Made by a program: the position numbers and the translations under genes. The notes under the pieces are model-generated. The model saw only the letters and a list, made by a program, of their open reading frames with translations, was not told the origin of the DNA and did no database searches. From positions 1 through 64,000 of the forward strand of contig JAKIVS010000011.1 of the NCBI GenBank assembly GCA_022750435.1: a stretch of 64,000 bases of DNA, in the 5' to 3' direction. This stretch comes from Thermoplasmata archaeon. Its GTDB lineage: Archaea; Thermoplasmatota; Thermoplasmata; Lutacidiplasmatales; UBA184. Positions 7,976-15,511 of the stretch are shown here, in pieces (position 1 is the first letter of the stretch; each line of letters begins with the position of its first letter).

Positions 7976-10665
7976 CGCGCGAGGAGTTGCCGCCGCGGTT
8001 TGACCCGGCGGCGGTCGAGTCGAAGTGGCAGGCCGAGTGGACCCGCCAGGGAGCGTTCCGCGCCCCGGAGAACCCGCCCGGTCGGACCTTCACCCTGATC
8101 CTCCCGCCGCCGAACGTCACGGGCGTCCTGACGATCGGCCACATGCTCGGCAACACGGTGATGGACGTGCTCGTGCGCGTCCACCGGATGCGCGGCGAGG
8201 CGGCGCTCTGGGTCCCCGCCGTCGACCACGCGGGCCTCTCGACGCAGACGGCGGTACGGCGGGCCCTCGCGAAGGAAGGGGTCCGGCTCGAGACGCTGCC
8301 CCGCGAGGAGATCCGCCAGCGGGTGGAGGGATGGAAGTCCGAACGGGAGGCGCACATCCGCCGCCAGCTCGAAGCCGGGGGTTTCTCGCTCGATTGGAGC
8401 CGGTACCGGTATACGATGGACCCGCTCGCGGTCCAAGCGACGCGCGAGGTGTTCGTCCAACTGTTCCGCGAGGGCCTCATCTACCGCGGCGAGCGGATCG
8501 TCAACTGGGACCCGAAGCTCCGCACCGCGCTCTCCGACCTCGAGGTGCTCCATCGGGAGGAGACGGACGAGCTCCTCACGATCCAGTACCCCTGGGCCGA
8601 TGGGAGCCCGGGCGGAGTCGCGATCGCGACCGTCCGACCGGAGACGATCTTCGGGGACGTCGCCCTCGCCGTGCACCCCGACGACGACCGACACCGGGCG
8701 GCGGTGGGAAAGTCGGTCCGCGTACCGCTCACGGACCGGACGGTCCCGGTGATCGCGGACGCCTCGGTCGACCCGACGTTCGGCACCGGCGCCGTGAAGG
8801 TCACGCCGCGCCACGACCTGCTCGACCACACGATCTACCGCGCCCACGAGAAGGAGCTCACGCTCCTCCCCACGATCCTCGACCTCGACGGCAAGCTGAC
8901 CGGCGACCTGGTGCCCACCGAGTTCCGGGGCGTGGACCGGGAGAAGGCCCGGGGTTCGGTCTCCGAGGCCCTCGTCGCCGCGGGCGTCGTGGTGAAGCGC
9001 GAGCCGTACGTGCATTCGGTGGGCCACTCCGAACGATCCGACACCGTCATCGAGCCGCTCCTTTCGATGCAGTGGTTCGTGCGGCTGGGCGCGCTCGCTC
9101 CGGCGGCCGTGGAGTCGGTCCAGAGCGGCGCGACTCGGCTCCATCCCGAGCGATGGGACCGGACGTTCTTCCGGTGGATGGAGTCGCTCCAGGACTGGTG
9201 CATCTCCCGGCAGGTCGTCTGGGGGCACGCCATCCCGGTGTTCTACTGCGACGCCTGCAGCACCGCGGTCGCCGCCGTGGAGACCCCGTCGCACTGCGAG
9301 CGGTGCGGCCACGCCCCGCTCCGCCCGGACCCCGACGTGCTCGACACGTGGTTCACGAGCTGGCTGTGGCCGTTCGCCGTGCTGGGATGGCCGGAGGAGA
9401 CGCGCGACCTCGAGCGGTACTACCCGACGAGTGTGCTCGTGACCGGACGCGACATCATGTTCTTCTGGGTCGCCCGGATGATGATGGCCGGCGCCCGGTT
9501 CACCGGGAAGCCGCCGTTCTCCGACGTGTACTTCACCGGGCTCCTCCGCGACGAGCTCGGGCGGAAACTCTCCAAGCACATCGGCAACTCCCCCGACCCG
9601 CTCGACGTGATCCGCGAGCGCGGCGCCGACGCCCTCCGCTTTGCCCTCCTCCACCCCAATCCGGTCGACCAGGACGGACCGTTCACTCCGGCCACGCTGG
9701 ACGGGGGCCGAAACTTCCTCACGAAGCTCTGGAACGTGGTGCGGTTCGTCCACGGCCATCTCGCCGAGGGGGCGGATGCGCCCCTCCGGGCGCCGGAGCT
9801 CGCGGCCGGGGCCCCCCTCGAACACCGATGGATCCTCGCCCGCTGGCGCGCGACCCAGAGCGCGCTCGACACGGCCCTCGCCGCCTTCGAGCTCACCGAG
9901 GCGGCGTCGCTCCTCTACCAGTTCGTCTGGCACGACCTCGCCGACGTCTACCTCGAGTGGTCCCGCGATGCGCTCTCCGGGGCCCAGGGGGAAGTGGCGG
10001 CCCGCGAGGCCCGCCACGTCCTCACGTTTGTGGTCGAGCGAACGCTGCGCGCCCTCCATCCGTTCGTCCCGCACGTCACCGAGGAACTCTGGCACGCGAT
10101 TCCCCACCGTGGTGAATTGCTCGCCCTCGCCCCGTGGCCGAACCCGGAGGACGCGGCCGCCGACCCCGAGGCCGAGGTCGCCGTGGCGACGGTGCTCGAA
10201 GCCGTCCGGACCCTCCGCCACCTCCGCTCCGAGCACCAGGTCGCGCTCGAACTCCGGCCGAAGGCGTTCGTCCGCCCGGTCGGCGGCGCGGTCGCCGAAC
10301 TCCTCGCGCAGCAGCGGTCCGTCCTCCTGCGGCTCGCCAGGGTCTCCGAGATGACGTTCCTCCCGGCCACGAGTGAGGCTCCGCCCGGGACGCGGGGAAC
10401 AGTACGCCCGACGGGTGAGTATTTCCTCGAGGTCCCCGAGGCCACCCCGGCCTCGGACACGCTTCTGCGGGAGCAGGGACGCATCGAAGCGGTGCTCCGG
10501 AAGACTCGGGAGCGTCTCGCCGACGACGGCTTCCGTGCCCGCGCGCCTCCCGAGGTGGTCGCCGAAGCGGAGACGAAGGCCCGCGAACTGGAGGACCGGC
10601 TGGGGAAGATCTCGGAGCAACTCGCCCGCGCCCCGAAGCCCGTCCCGACCGAGGAGAGCGGATGA
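7972..10665 (+). CDS. valS: Valyl-tRNA synthetase
   Basis: Charges tRNA-Val. The 897-aa class I enzyme shows PPPNVTG followed by the HIGH-equivalent GHMLG (about residues 56-60). It has a CP1 editing domain (roughly 180-380, with TVRPETIFGDVA and HDLLDH), a CxxC...CxxC zinc site (FYCDAC and CERCGH) and the WFTSWLWPF block. The KMSKS-equivalent KLSKH is followed by the anticodon-binding domain and a C-terminal coiled coil. The start is a GTG at 7972 inside the permease stop (GTGA); the long open frame upstream is a shadow of the permease. Its stop overlaps the ATG of the aldo/keto reductase. Confidence 0.96.
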   Translation: MTREELPPRFDPAAVESKWQAEWTRQGAFRAPENPPGRTFTLILPPPNVTGVLTIGHMLGNTVMDVLVRVHRMRGEAALWVPAVDHAGLSTQTAVRRALAKEGVRLETLPREEIRQRVEGWKSEREAHIRRQLEAGGFSLDWSRYRYTMDPLAVQATREVFVQLFREGLIYRGERIVNWDPKLRTALSDLEVLHREETDELLTIQYPWADGSPGGVAIATVRPETIFGDVALAVHPDDDRHRAAVGKSVRVPLTDRTVPVIADASVDPTFGTGAVKVTPRHDLLDHTIYRAHEKELTLLPTILDLDGKLTGDLVPTEFRGVDREKARGSVSEALVAAGVVVKREPYVHSVGHSERSDTVIEPLLSMQWFVRLGALAPAAVESVQSGATRLHPERWDRTFFRWMESLQDWCISRQVVWGHAIPVFYCDACSTAVAAVETPSHCERCGHAPLRPDPDVLDTWFTSWLWPFAVLGWPEETRDLERYYPTSVLVTGRDIMFFWVARMMMAGARFTGKPPFSDVYFTGLLRDELGRKLSKHIGNSPDPLDVIRERGADALRFALLHPNPVDQDGPFTPATLDGGRNFLTKLWNVVRFVHGHLAEGADAPLRAPELAAGAPLEHRWILARWRATQSALDTALAAFELTEAASLLYQFVWHDLADVYLEWSRDALSGAQGEVAAREARHVLTFVVERTLRALHPFVPHVTEELWHAIPHRGELLALAPWPNPEDAAADPEAEVAVATVLEAVRTLRHLRSEHQVALELRPKAFVRPVGGAVAELLAQQRSVLLRLARVSEMTFLPATSEAPPGTRGTVRPTGEYFLEVPEATPASDTLLREQGRIEAVLRKTRERLADDGFRARAPPEVVAEAETKARELEDRLGKISEQLARAPKPVPTEESG

Positions 10666-11660
10666 CGAAACCGAAGACCAAGGCGCCCGCCCCGAAGTCG
10701 AAGACGGCCGCCCCGGCCCGGTCGAAGGGGTCGAGCGGGGCGACCTACCCCATGAAGGCGGGGCCGAAGCCACATCCGGCGCTCGGACTCGGGCTGTGGG
10801 GACTCGGTCGATGGAGCCGGGAGGACGAGGTGAAGACCCGCGCGACCGCCGAGCACGCGCTCCGCGCCGGGGTCACCTGGTTCGACACGGCCGAGGTGTA
10901 CGGGACGGGCCGGTCCGAACGGCTGCTCGGCGACGTTCTCACCCGGTCGAAGACGGACCCTGCCAAGCTGTTCCTGACCACCAAGGTCTCCTGGGAGCAC
11001 CTGCGCGCCGGGCAGGTCCGCGCGGCCGTCGTCGGCAGCCTCCAGAAGCTCGAGCGCCGGTCGGTCGACCTCGTCCTCGTGCACGCGCCGGACGCGCACG
11101 TTCCAATCGCCGAGACGATGGGGGCCCTCGAGACTCTCTGGAAGGAAGGAAAGGTCGGGGCGATCGGCGTCTCCAACTTCTCCGTCGAGGAGCTCGCGGA
11201 CGCGCGCGCCGCCCTGAAGGAGACCGACGTCGTCGTCAACCAGGTCGTCTACAACCTGTTCGATCGGGAAGACGGGGACGGGGTCCTCGACTACTGCCGG
11301 AAGAACGGGATCGTCGTCGAGGCGTACACTCCGCTCCTCCGGGGACTGCTCGCCGGGCGGTATCTCGACGGGGAGACGCCCAGCCCGGAGGTCCGTCGCT
11401 TCGCCCACCATCTTCTCGAGCGCGACCGTTTCGACACCCTCGTCGCCCACGCGCGCTCGATCCGGGACCTGGCGAAGGAGGACGGAGTCCCCATGGCGTC
11501 GATCGCGCTCCATTGGCTGCGCCGCCGCGGGGCCGCCGTCATCTTCGGGGCGAGCCGACCGGAGCAGGTCGACGCCGTCCTCGACGCGTGGGCGCACTCG
11601 CCCTCGGACGCGACGCTCGACCGGGCGGACGCGATCGCGAAGGAAGTGACGCGTGCGTAA
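10662..11660 (+). CDS. Aldo/keto reductase
   Basis: NADPH-dependent reduction of carbonyl groups by a TIM-barrel enzyme, 332 aa. The catalytic tetrad is visible as Asp75 and Tyr80 (WFDTAEVYG), Lys108 (TTKVSW) and His141 (VLVHAPD), with the cofactor-binding IFGASRPEQV segment near the C-terminus. The first 33 residues are a Lys/Pro/Ala-rich extension not part of the barrel. If that extension is not real, ATG codon 31 would be an alternative start, but the ATGA overlap with valS supports the annotated start. The substrate cannot be inferred. Confidence 0.92.
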   Translation: MTKPKTKAPAPKSKTAAPARSKGSSGATYPMKAGPKPHPALGLGLWGLGRWSREDEVKTRATAEHALRAGVTWFDTAEVYGTGRSERLLGDVLTRSKTDPAKLFLTTKVSWEHLRAGQVRAAVVGSLQKLERRSVDLVLVHAPDAHVPIAETMGALETLWKEGKVGAIGVSNFSVEELADARAALKETDVVVNQVVYNLFDREDGDGVLDYCRKNGIVVEAYTPLLRGLLAGRYLDGETPSPEVRRFAHHLLERDRFDTLVAHARSIRDLAKEDGVPMASIALHWLRRRGAAVIFGASRPEQVDAVLDAWAHSPSDATLDRADAIAKEVTRA

Positions 11661-12333
11661 GCTCGTCGCGTTCGACATGGACGGGACGCTCGTCGACGCG
11701 AAGAGCTCCTGGGGCGCCGTCCACGACCACTTCGGCGACCACAACGACGAGGGACTGCGCCTGTTCAACTCCGGGAAGATCGGGGACGAGGAGTTCCTCC
11801 GCCGCGACATCGCCGTCTGGTGGAAGCATGCGCCGGAGATCTCGATGGACGACCTCGATTCGATCCTGAAGGAGGTCCCCCTCATGCCGGGGGCGAAGGC
11901 GCTCCTCGACGGACTTCACAAGGCCCACGTCCGGACCGCCATCGTGAGCGGGGGGATCGATGTCCTCGCGAAACGGGTGGGCCGGGAGCTCGGCATCGAC
12001 ATCGTGCTCGCGAACGGCTTCCGGGTCGACCGGAACGGCCGCCTCACCGGCGAGGGGATCATCCGGGTGCCGATCCGCGACAAGGAGTCGGTCCTCGCGA
12101 AGCTCCAGGCCGACCTCGGCGTCGCGCCGGCCGACACCGCCTCCGTCGGGAATTCGGAAATCGACGTCGGACTGTTCCGCCGCAGCGCGGTGGGCGTCGC
12201 GTTCCTTCCGGAGGACGACCTCGTCCGCGAAGGGGCCACGCACGTCGTCGTGGAGAAGGACCTCGCGCTTCTCCTGCCGCTCCTCCTCGCGGACGGCGGT
12301 CCTGCGTCCAGTCGGTCCCCCCAAGACTTTTGA
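11653..12333 (+). CDS. HAD-superfamily phosphatase, SerB-like
   Basis: Phosphomonoesterase of the haloacid dehalogenase family, 226 aa. Motif I is FDMDGTLVD (nucleophile Asp8, acid/base Asp10), motif II is AIVSGG, a Lys follows in RDKESV, and motif IV is the variant VGNSEIDVGLF. The C1 cap between residues 15 and 85 and the overall pattern are closest to phosphoserine phosphatase-like proteins, but the substrate is not proven. The GTG start overlaps the end of the aldo/keto reductase by 8 nt. Confidence 0.85.
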   Translation: MRKLVAFDMDGTLVDAKSSWGAVHDHFGDHNDEGLRLFNSGKIGDEEFLRRDIAVWWKHAPEISMDDLDSILKEVPLMPGAKALLDGLHKAHVRTAIVSGGIDVLAKRVGRELGIDIVLANGFRVDRNGRLTGEGIIRVPIRDKESVLAKLQADLGVAPADTASVGNSEIDVGLFRRSAVGVAFLPEDDLVREGATHVVVEKDLALLLPLLLADGGPASSRSPQDF

Positions 12334-12355
12334 ACGGACCCCGACTTCATTCTGC

Positions 12356-12976
12356 GTGACCGATAGCTACGAGGCGATGCTGGAGCGGGCGAGGACCCGC
12401 CTGCCGACGATCCAGCTCGGCACCGAACGGTTCAACGTCCCCGAACCGGACGTGATGACCGACGGGAAGAACACCGTCATCCGGAACTTCCAAACGATCG
12501 CGGAGGTGCTCCGCCGCGAACCCGCCCACCTCATCGGCTACCTCGCCCGCGAGCTCGGCTGCCCGGGCGTCCTCGACCTTCCCCGCGGCGTGCTCAAGAG
12601 CCGGATCCCCAAGGAGACGCTCCAGAAGCGGATCGGCGAGTACACCGAGAAGTACGTGATCTGCTCGGAATGCAAGCGGCCCGACACCCACCTGAAGCGG
12701 GACGGCCGTCTCACGCTCCTCATCTGCGAGGCCTGCGGCGCGCAGCGCCCCGTCACGGTCCGACGCGTGGTCGAGCCCGAGCGCCCCAAGACCCCGGTCG
12801 TCGTCGGTGAGGTCTACCGCCTCACGATCGAGGACGTCGGGAAGCGCGGCGACGGCGTGGCGAAGAAGGAAGGGTTCGTCATCTTCGTGACCGGCGCGAC
12901 GCAACGGGGCTCCACGATCAACGCGAAGATCACAAAGGTGCTCGGCAACAACGCCTACGCGGTCGTGCAACCGTAA
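12356..12976 (+). CDS. eif2b: Translation initiation factor aIF2 subunit beta with C-terminal TRAM domain
   Basis: Beta subunit of the heterotrimeric aIF2 that brings initiator Met-tRNA to the small ribosomal subunit. The 206-aa protein has the alpha/beta core (FQTIAEVLRREPAHLIGYLARELG, about residues 45-68) and a C4 zinc ribbon (Cys103, Cys106, Cys124, Cys127). A TRAM domain (about residues 150-205, GKRGDGVAKKEGFVIFV) follows, an RNA-binding beta-barrel also attached to aIF2-beta in some other euryarchaea. A GTG at 12356 begins the core directly; the longer open frame upstream is a shadow of the phosphatase. A weak T-rich element (about 12326-12333) lies at leaderless distance. The next gene follows after 7 nt. 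Confidence 0.93.
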   Translation: MTDSYEAMLERARTRLPTIQLGTERFNVPEPDVMTDGKNTVIRNFQTIAEVLRREPAHLIGYLARELGCPGVLDLPRGVLKSRIPKETLQKRIGEYTEKYVICSECKRPDTHLKRDGRLTLLICEACGAQRPVTVRRVVEPERPKTPVVVGEVYRLTIEDVGKRGDGVAKKEGFVIFVTGATQRGSTINAKITKVLGNNAYAVVQP

Positions 12977-12983
12977 GGCCCGG

Positions 12984-13952
12984 ATGCGAGGGATCCGGAG
13001 CTTCGGACTGCTCGGGCTCTACGTCGGCGCCCAGCTCGTCGCGCTGCTCCTCGCCGCGCCGTTCAAGAGCGCCGGGCTCGCCTCGACGTCGAACCCGAAC
13101 AATCCGACCGACCCGCTCTACATCATCGCGCTGATCATCATCGTCCCGATCTTCATCATCTGGTTCGCCGCGAAGCGCGGCGGCCTCGCCGCGCTGCGGG
13201 CGCTCATCCTCGTGGGGATCTCGGCGTCCCTGTTCGTGACCCTGCAGGCGACCCTCGCGCTGGTGACCCCGGCGCCGTTCTTCTTGGGAAACCCGGCGGC
13301 CGGCGTCATCGCCGAGTGGTCCATCCCGCTCGCCGGGTCGATCGCGGTCGCGCTCCTGCTTGCCCTGACGATCGAGCCCCAGTGGTACATCGTCGACTTG
13401 GTGGGGTTCGTCGCGGCGGGCTCCCTCATCGCGCTCCTCGGGATCTCCTTCGGGATCTTCCCGTCGTTCATCCTCCTGATCGCGCTCCTCGTCTACGACG
13501 CCGTCGCTGTGTACGGGACGAAGCACATGCTGACGCTCGCCGACGCGGTCACCGAGATGAAGGTCCCGATCCTGATGGTGATGCCGGGGTCCGCCGGCTT
13601 CGACTACACCCAATCCGGGAGCCTGAAGGAGCAGCAGGCGAAGCCGCGGGAGGAGCGGGAGGCCATGTTCATGGGGCTCGGCGACGTGGTGATCCCCGGA
13701 ACCCTCGTGGTGTCGGCGTTCATCTGGCTCCCCCCGAAATTGGTGGCCTTCGGCATTGGGGGGAACCTCGTGGCAGCGTTCGGCGCCTTGCTCGGCTCGC
13801 TCGTCGGCTACCTGTTCCTGATCCGCCTTGTCAACAAGGGGAACGCCCAGGCGGGACTCCCGTTCCTGAACGGCGGCGCCCTGGCCGGGTACGCCATCGC
13901 GTACCTCGCCGTCTTCCACAATCCGTCGCTGGGGATCAGCTTCGCATTCTAG
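12984..13952 (+). CDS. Presenilin/SPP-type intramembrane aspartyl protease
   Basis: GxGD protease of family A22 (archaeal presenilin/SPP homologue) that cleaves helices inside the membrane. The 322-aa polytopic protein has about nine hydrophobic segments. The two catalytic aspartates are Asp172 in LLVYDAVAVYG and Asp234 in FMGLGDVVIPG. The PAL-equivalent is LPFLNGGAL (about residues 292-300). A hydrophilic loop rich in Lys/Glu/Gln (about 205-227) sits between the catalytic helices, as in presenilins. It lies between aIF2-beta and deoxyhypusine synthase with 7-nt gaps on both sides. Substrates are unknown; clearance of signal peptides or membrane-protein remnants is the family expectation. Confidence 0.92.
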   Translation: MRGIRSFGLLGLYVGAQLVALLLAAPFKSAGLASTSNPNNPTDPLYIIALIIIVPIFIIWFAAKRGGLAALRALILVGISASLFVTLQATLALVTPAPFFLGNPAAGVIAEWSIPLAGSIAVALLLALTIEPQWYIVDLVGFVAAGSLIALLGISFGIFPSFILLIALLVYDAVAVYGTKHMLTLADAVTEMKVPILMVMPGSAGFDYTQSGSLKEQQAKPREEREAMFMGLGDVVIPGTLVVSAFIWLPPKLVAFGIGGNLVAAFGALLGSLVGYLFLIRLVNKGNAQAGLPFLNGGALAGYAIAYLAVFHNPSLGISFAF

Positions 13953-13959
13953 GGGTTCG

Positions 13960-14907
13960 ATGGCGCGTCGGAAGGTGGAGGACGTCCGGGTCGACGACGG
14001 CCCGGGCCTCGACGAGCTGGTCCGCCGCCTCGAAGCCGGAGGCGGCTTCACGGCGAAGGGCGTCGGCGAGGGGGTCGGCATTCTCGCCCGCATCCTGGGG
14101 GACAAGGGGATGACCCGGTTCCTCTCCTTCCCGGCCGATATCGTCGCCACGGGAACCCGGGGCGTGCTGGCGGAGCTGATCCGGGACGGTCACGTCGACG
14201 CCGTGATCACGACATGCGGGACCCTCGACCACGACATCGCGCGCGCGTTCCGCCCGTACTACCACGGCGCGTGGAACCTCGACGACGCGCAGCTCCACGC
14301 TCAGGGCCTCTATCGGTTGGGCAACCTCGTCATTCCGGAAGGGAACTACGGCCCTCCCGTCGAACGGTTTCTCCAACCGCTTCTCCGCAAACTCTGGGCG
14401 AAGGGGACGCGCGCCCTCGCCACTCGCGACCTCGTCTGGGCGATCGGCGAGGCGCTCGGTCCGAAGCGCGGCGAAGGCAGCATCGCGCGCGCCGCGTTCG
14501 AGCGGAAGGTCCCGGTCTTTGTTCCCGGTATCACCGACGGAGCGGTCGGCTCCCAACTCTGGCTGTTCTGGCAGGACCACCGGACGTTCTCGGTCGACCT
14601 GATGGCCGACGAGCAGGCACTCTCCGACCTGGTGTTCGGCGCCAAGCGCTCCGGCGCGGTCATGCTCGGTGGCGGGATCTCGAAGCACCACACGATTTGG
14701 TGGAACCAGTTCCGGGACGGCCTCGACGCCGCGCTCTACATCACCACGGCCGTCGAGTGGGACGGGAGCCTTTCGGGCGCCCGGACGCGGGAAGCGATTT
14801 CCTGGGGCAAGCTGAAACCGAAGGCGGAGCACACGACGGTCGAGGGGGACGTCACCGTCCTGTTCCCCCTCATGGTCGGCGCCGCGCTGGAACGCCTCCG
14901 AGGATAG
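13960..14907 (+). CDS. dys: Deoxyhypusine synthase
   Basis: NAD-dependent transfer of the aminobutyl group of spermidine to a lysine of aIF5A, the first step of hypusine formation. At 315 aa it has the normal archaeal length. Recognisable blocks are TTCGTLDHDIAR, VIPEGNYGPPVERF, VFVPGITDGAVGSQ and LGGGISKHH. The SWGK motif contains the active-site lysine (Lys284). It starts with ATG 7 nt after the protease gene, so aIF2-beta, protease and this gene probably form one operon linked to translation. No aIF5A gene lies in the window. Confidence 0.96.
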   Translation: MARRKVEDVRVDDGPGLDELVRRLEAGGGFTAKGVGEGVGILARILGDKGMTRFLSFPADIVATGTRGVLAELIRDGHVDAVITTCGTLDHDIARAFRPYYHGAWNLDDAQLHAQGLYRLGNLVIPEGNYGPPVERFLQPLLRKLWAKGTRALATRDLVWAIGEALGPKRGEGSIARAAFERKVPVFVPGITDGAVGSQLWLFWQDHRTFSVDLMADEQALSDLVFGAKRSGAVMLGGGISKHHTIWWNQFRDGLDAALYITTAVEWDGSLSGARTREAISWGKLKPKAEHTTVEGDVTVLFPLMVGAALERLRG

Positions 14908-14919
14908 TCGGGGGCGACG

Positions 14920-14926
14920 GTTATAG
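14920..14926 (+). promoter_or_regulatory. TATA-like element of tRNA-Lys
   Basis: GTTATAG lies 31-37 nt before the mature 5' end at 14957. It would start transcription a few nucleotides upstream of the tRNA. Confidence 0.5.
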
Positions 14927-14956
14927 GGGGACCGCGAGTCGGCCGCCCTCGTCCGT

Positions 14957-15030
14957 GGGCCCGTAGCTCAGCCCGGTAGAGCAGGCGGCTCTTAACCGCA
15001 AGATCAGGGGTTCGAATCCCCTCGGGCCCG
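14957..15030 (+). tRNA. tRNA-Lys (anticodon CUU)
   Basis: Cloverleaf folded by hand. The acceptor GGGCCCG (14957-14963) pairs with 15023-15029, and the D stem GCTC pairs with GAGC. The anticodon loop CTCTTAA (14989-14995) has CTT at 14991-14993. The T stem AGGGG/CCCCT encloses TTCGAAT, and the discriminator base is G at 15030. One G-A mismatch caps the anticodon stem. There is no intron, and CCA is not encoded. Confidence 0.95.
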
Positions 15031-15106
15031 TCGACGACTCCGCCTGTGTTCGGCCCCTGAGGGGCGACGAGGCGAGGAGAAGTACTTCGCCGATTTTACC
15101 CCCCAA

Positions 15107-15364
15107 GTGCCGACCAAAGGAGCGAAGTCGGTCACCCTGGACCAGGAAGCGTACGAGCTGCTGCGGAGCCAGATGCGACCGGCGGAGTCGTTCAGCGACG
15201 TCGTGAAGCGGCTGGCCAAGAAGCCGGACCCGCTCGCGAGCTTCGCCGGAACCTGGAAGGACCTCCCGGAGAAGGTCTTCCGCGATATTCACGGTAACCG
15301 CAAGCGGGTCCGCGAGCTCGACGCGGAGCGTTCCGCGCGACTCCTGCGCCGCGGATCCGGATAG
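15107..15364 (+). CDS. VapB-like antitoxin (DUF217 type), no toxin partner
   Basis: The 85-aa protein has the N-terminal pattern SVTLDQEAYELLRSQ followed by ESFSDVVKRLAKK. That is the ribbon-helix-helix-like signature of archaeal VapB antitoxins that normally pair with a PIN-domain VapC nuclease. The basic C-terminal half would be the toxin-binding tail. No PIN-domain frame follows: the next gene is convergent on the other strand. The GTG start at 15107 gives the expected family N-terminus. It begins 76 nt after tRNA-Lys; I see no integrase or attachment-site duplication there. It may be a stand-alone regulator or a remnant. Confidence 0.75.
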   Translation: MPTKGAKSVTLDQEAYELLRSQMRPAESFSDVVKRLAKKPDPLASFAGTWKDLPEKVFRDIHGNRKRVRELDAERSARLLRRGSG

Positions 15365-15511
15365 CTCCGGCTCTTCCTCCAGAATCTCCCCGGAGAGTTC
15401 GCCCCGGCCGATCGAGCGGCCGTGGCAACCTGAGTCGGTCGACCGACAGCGAGCGCCGGAGTTTGCTCAAGTCTGGACGCTCCGCCGCGGGAACAGGGGT
15501 GCGAACTCGGG

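Noticed and set aside
7852-10773. 973-codon minus-strand frame opposite valS
   Set aside because: No recognisable domain; antisense of conserved synthetase codons in GC-rich DNA.
14957-15364. tRNA-proximal integrated element
   Set aside because: No integrase, no visible duplication of the tRNA end, and flanking genes look like normal chromosome; kept only as a minor possibility.
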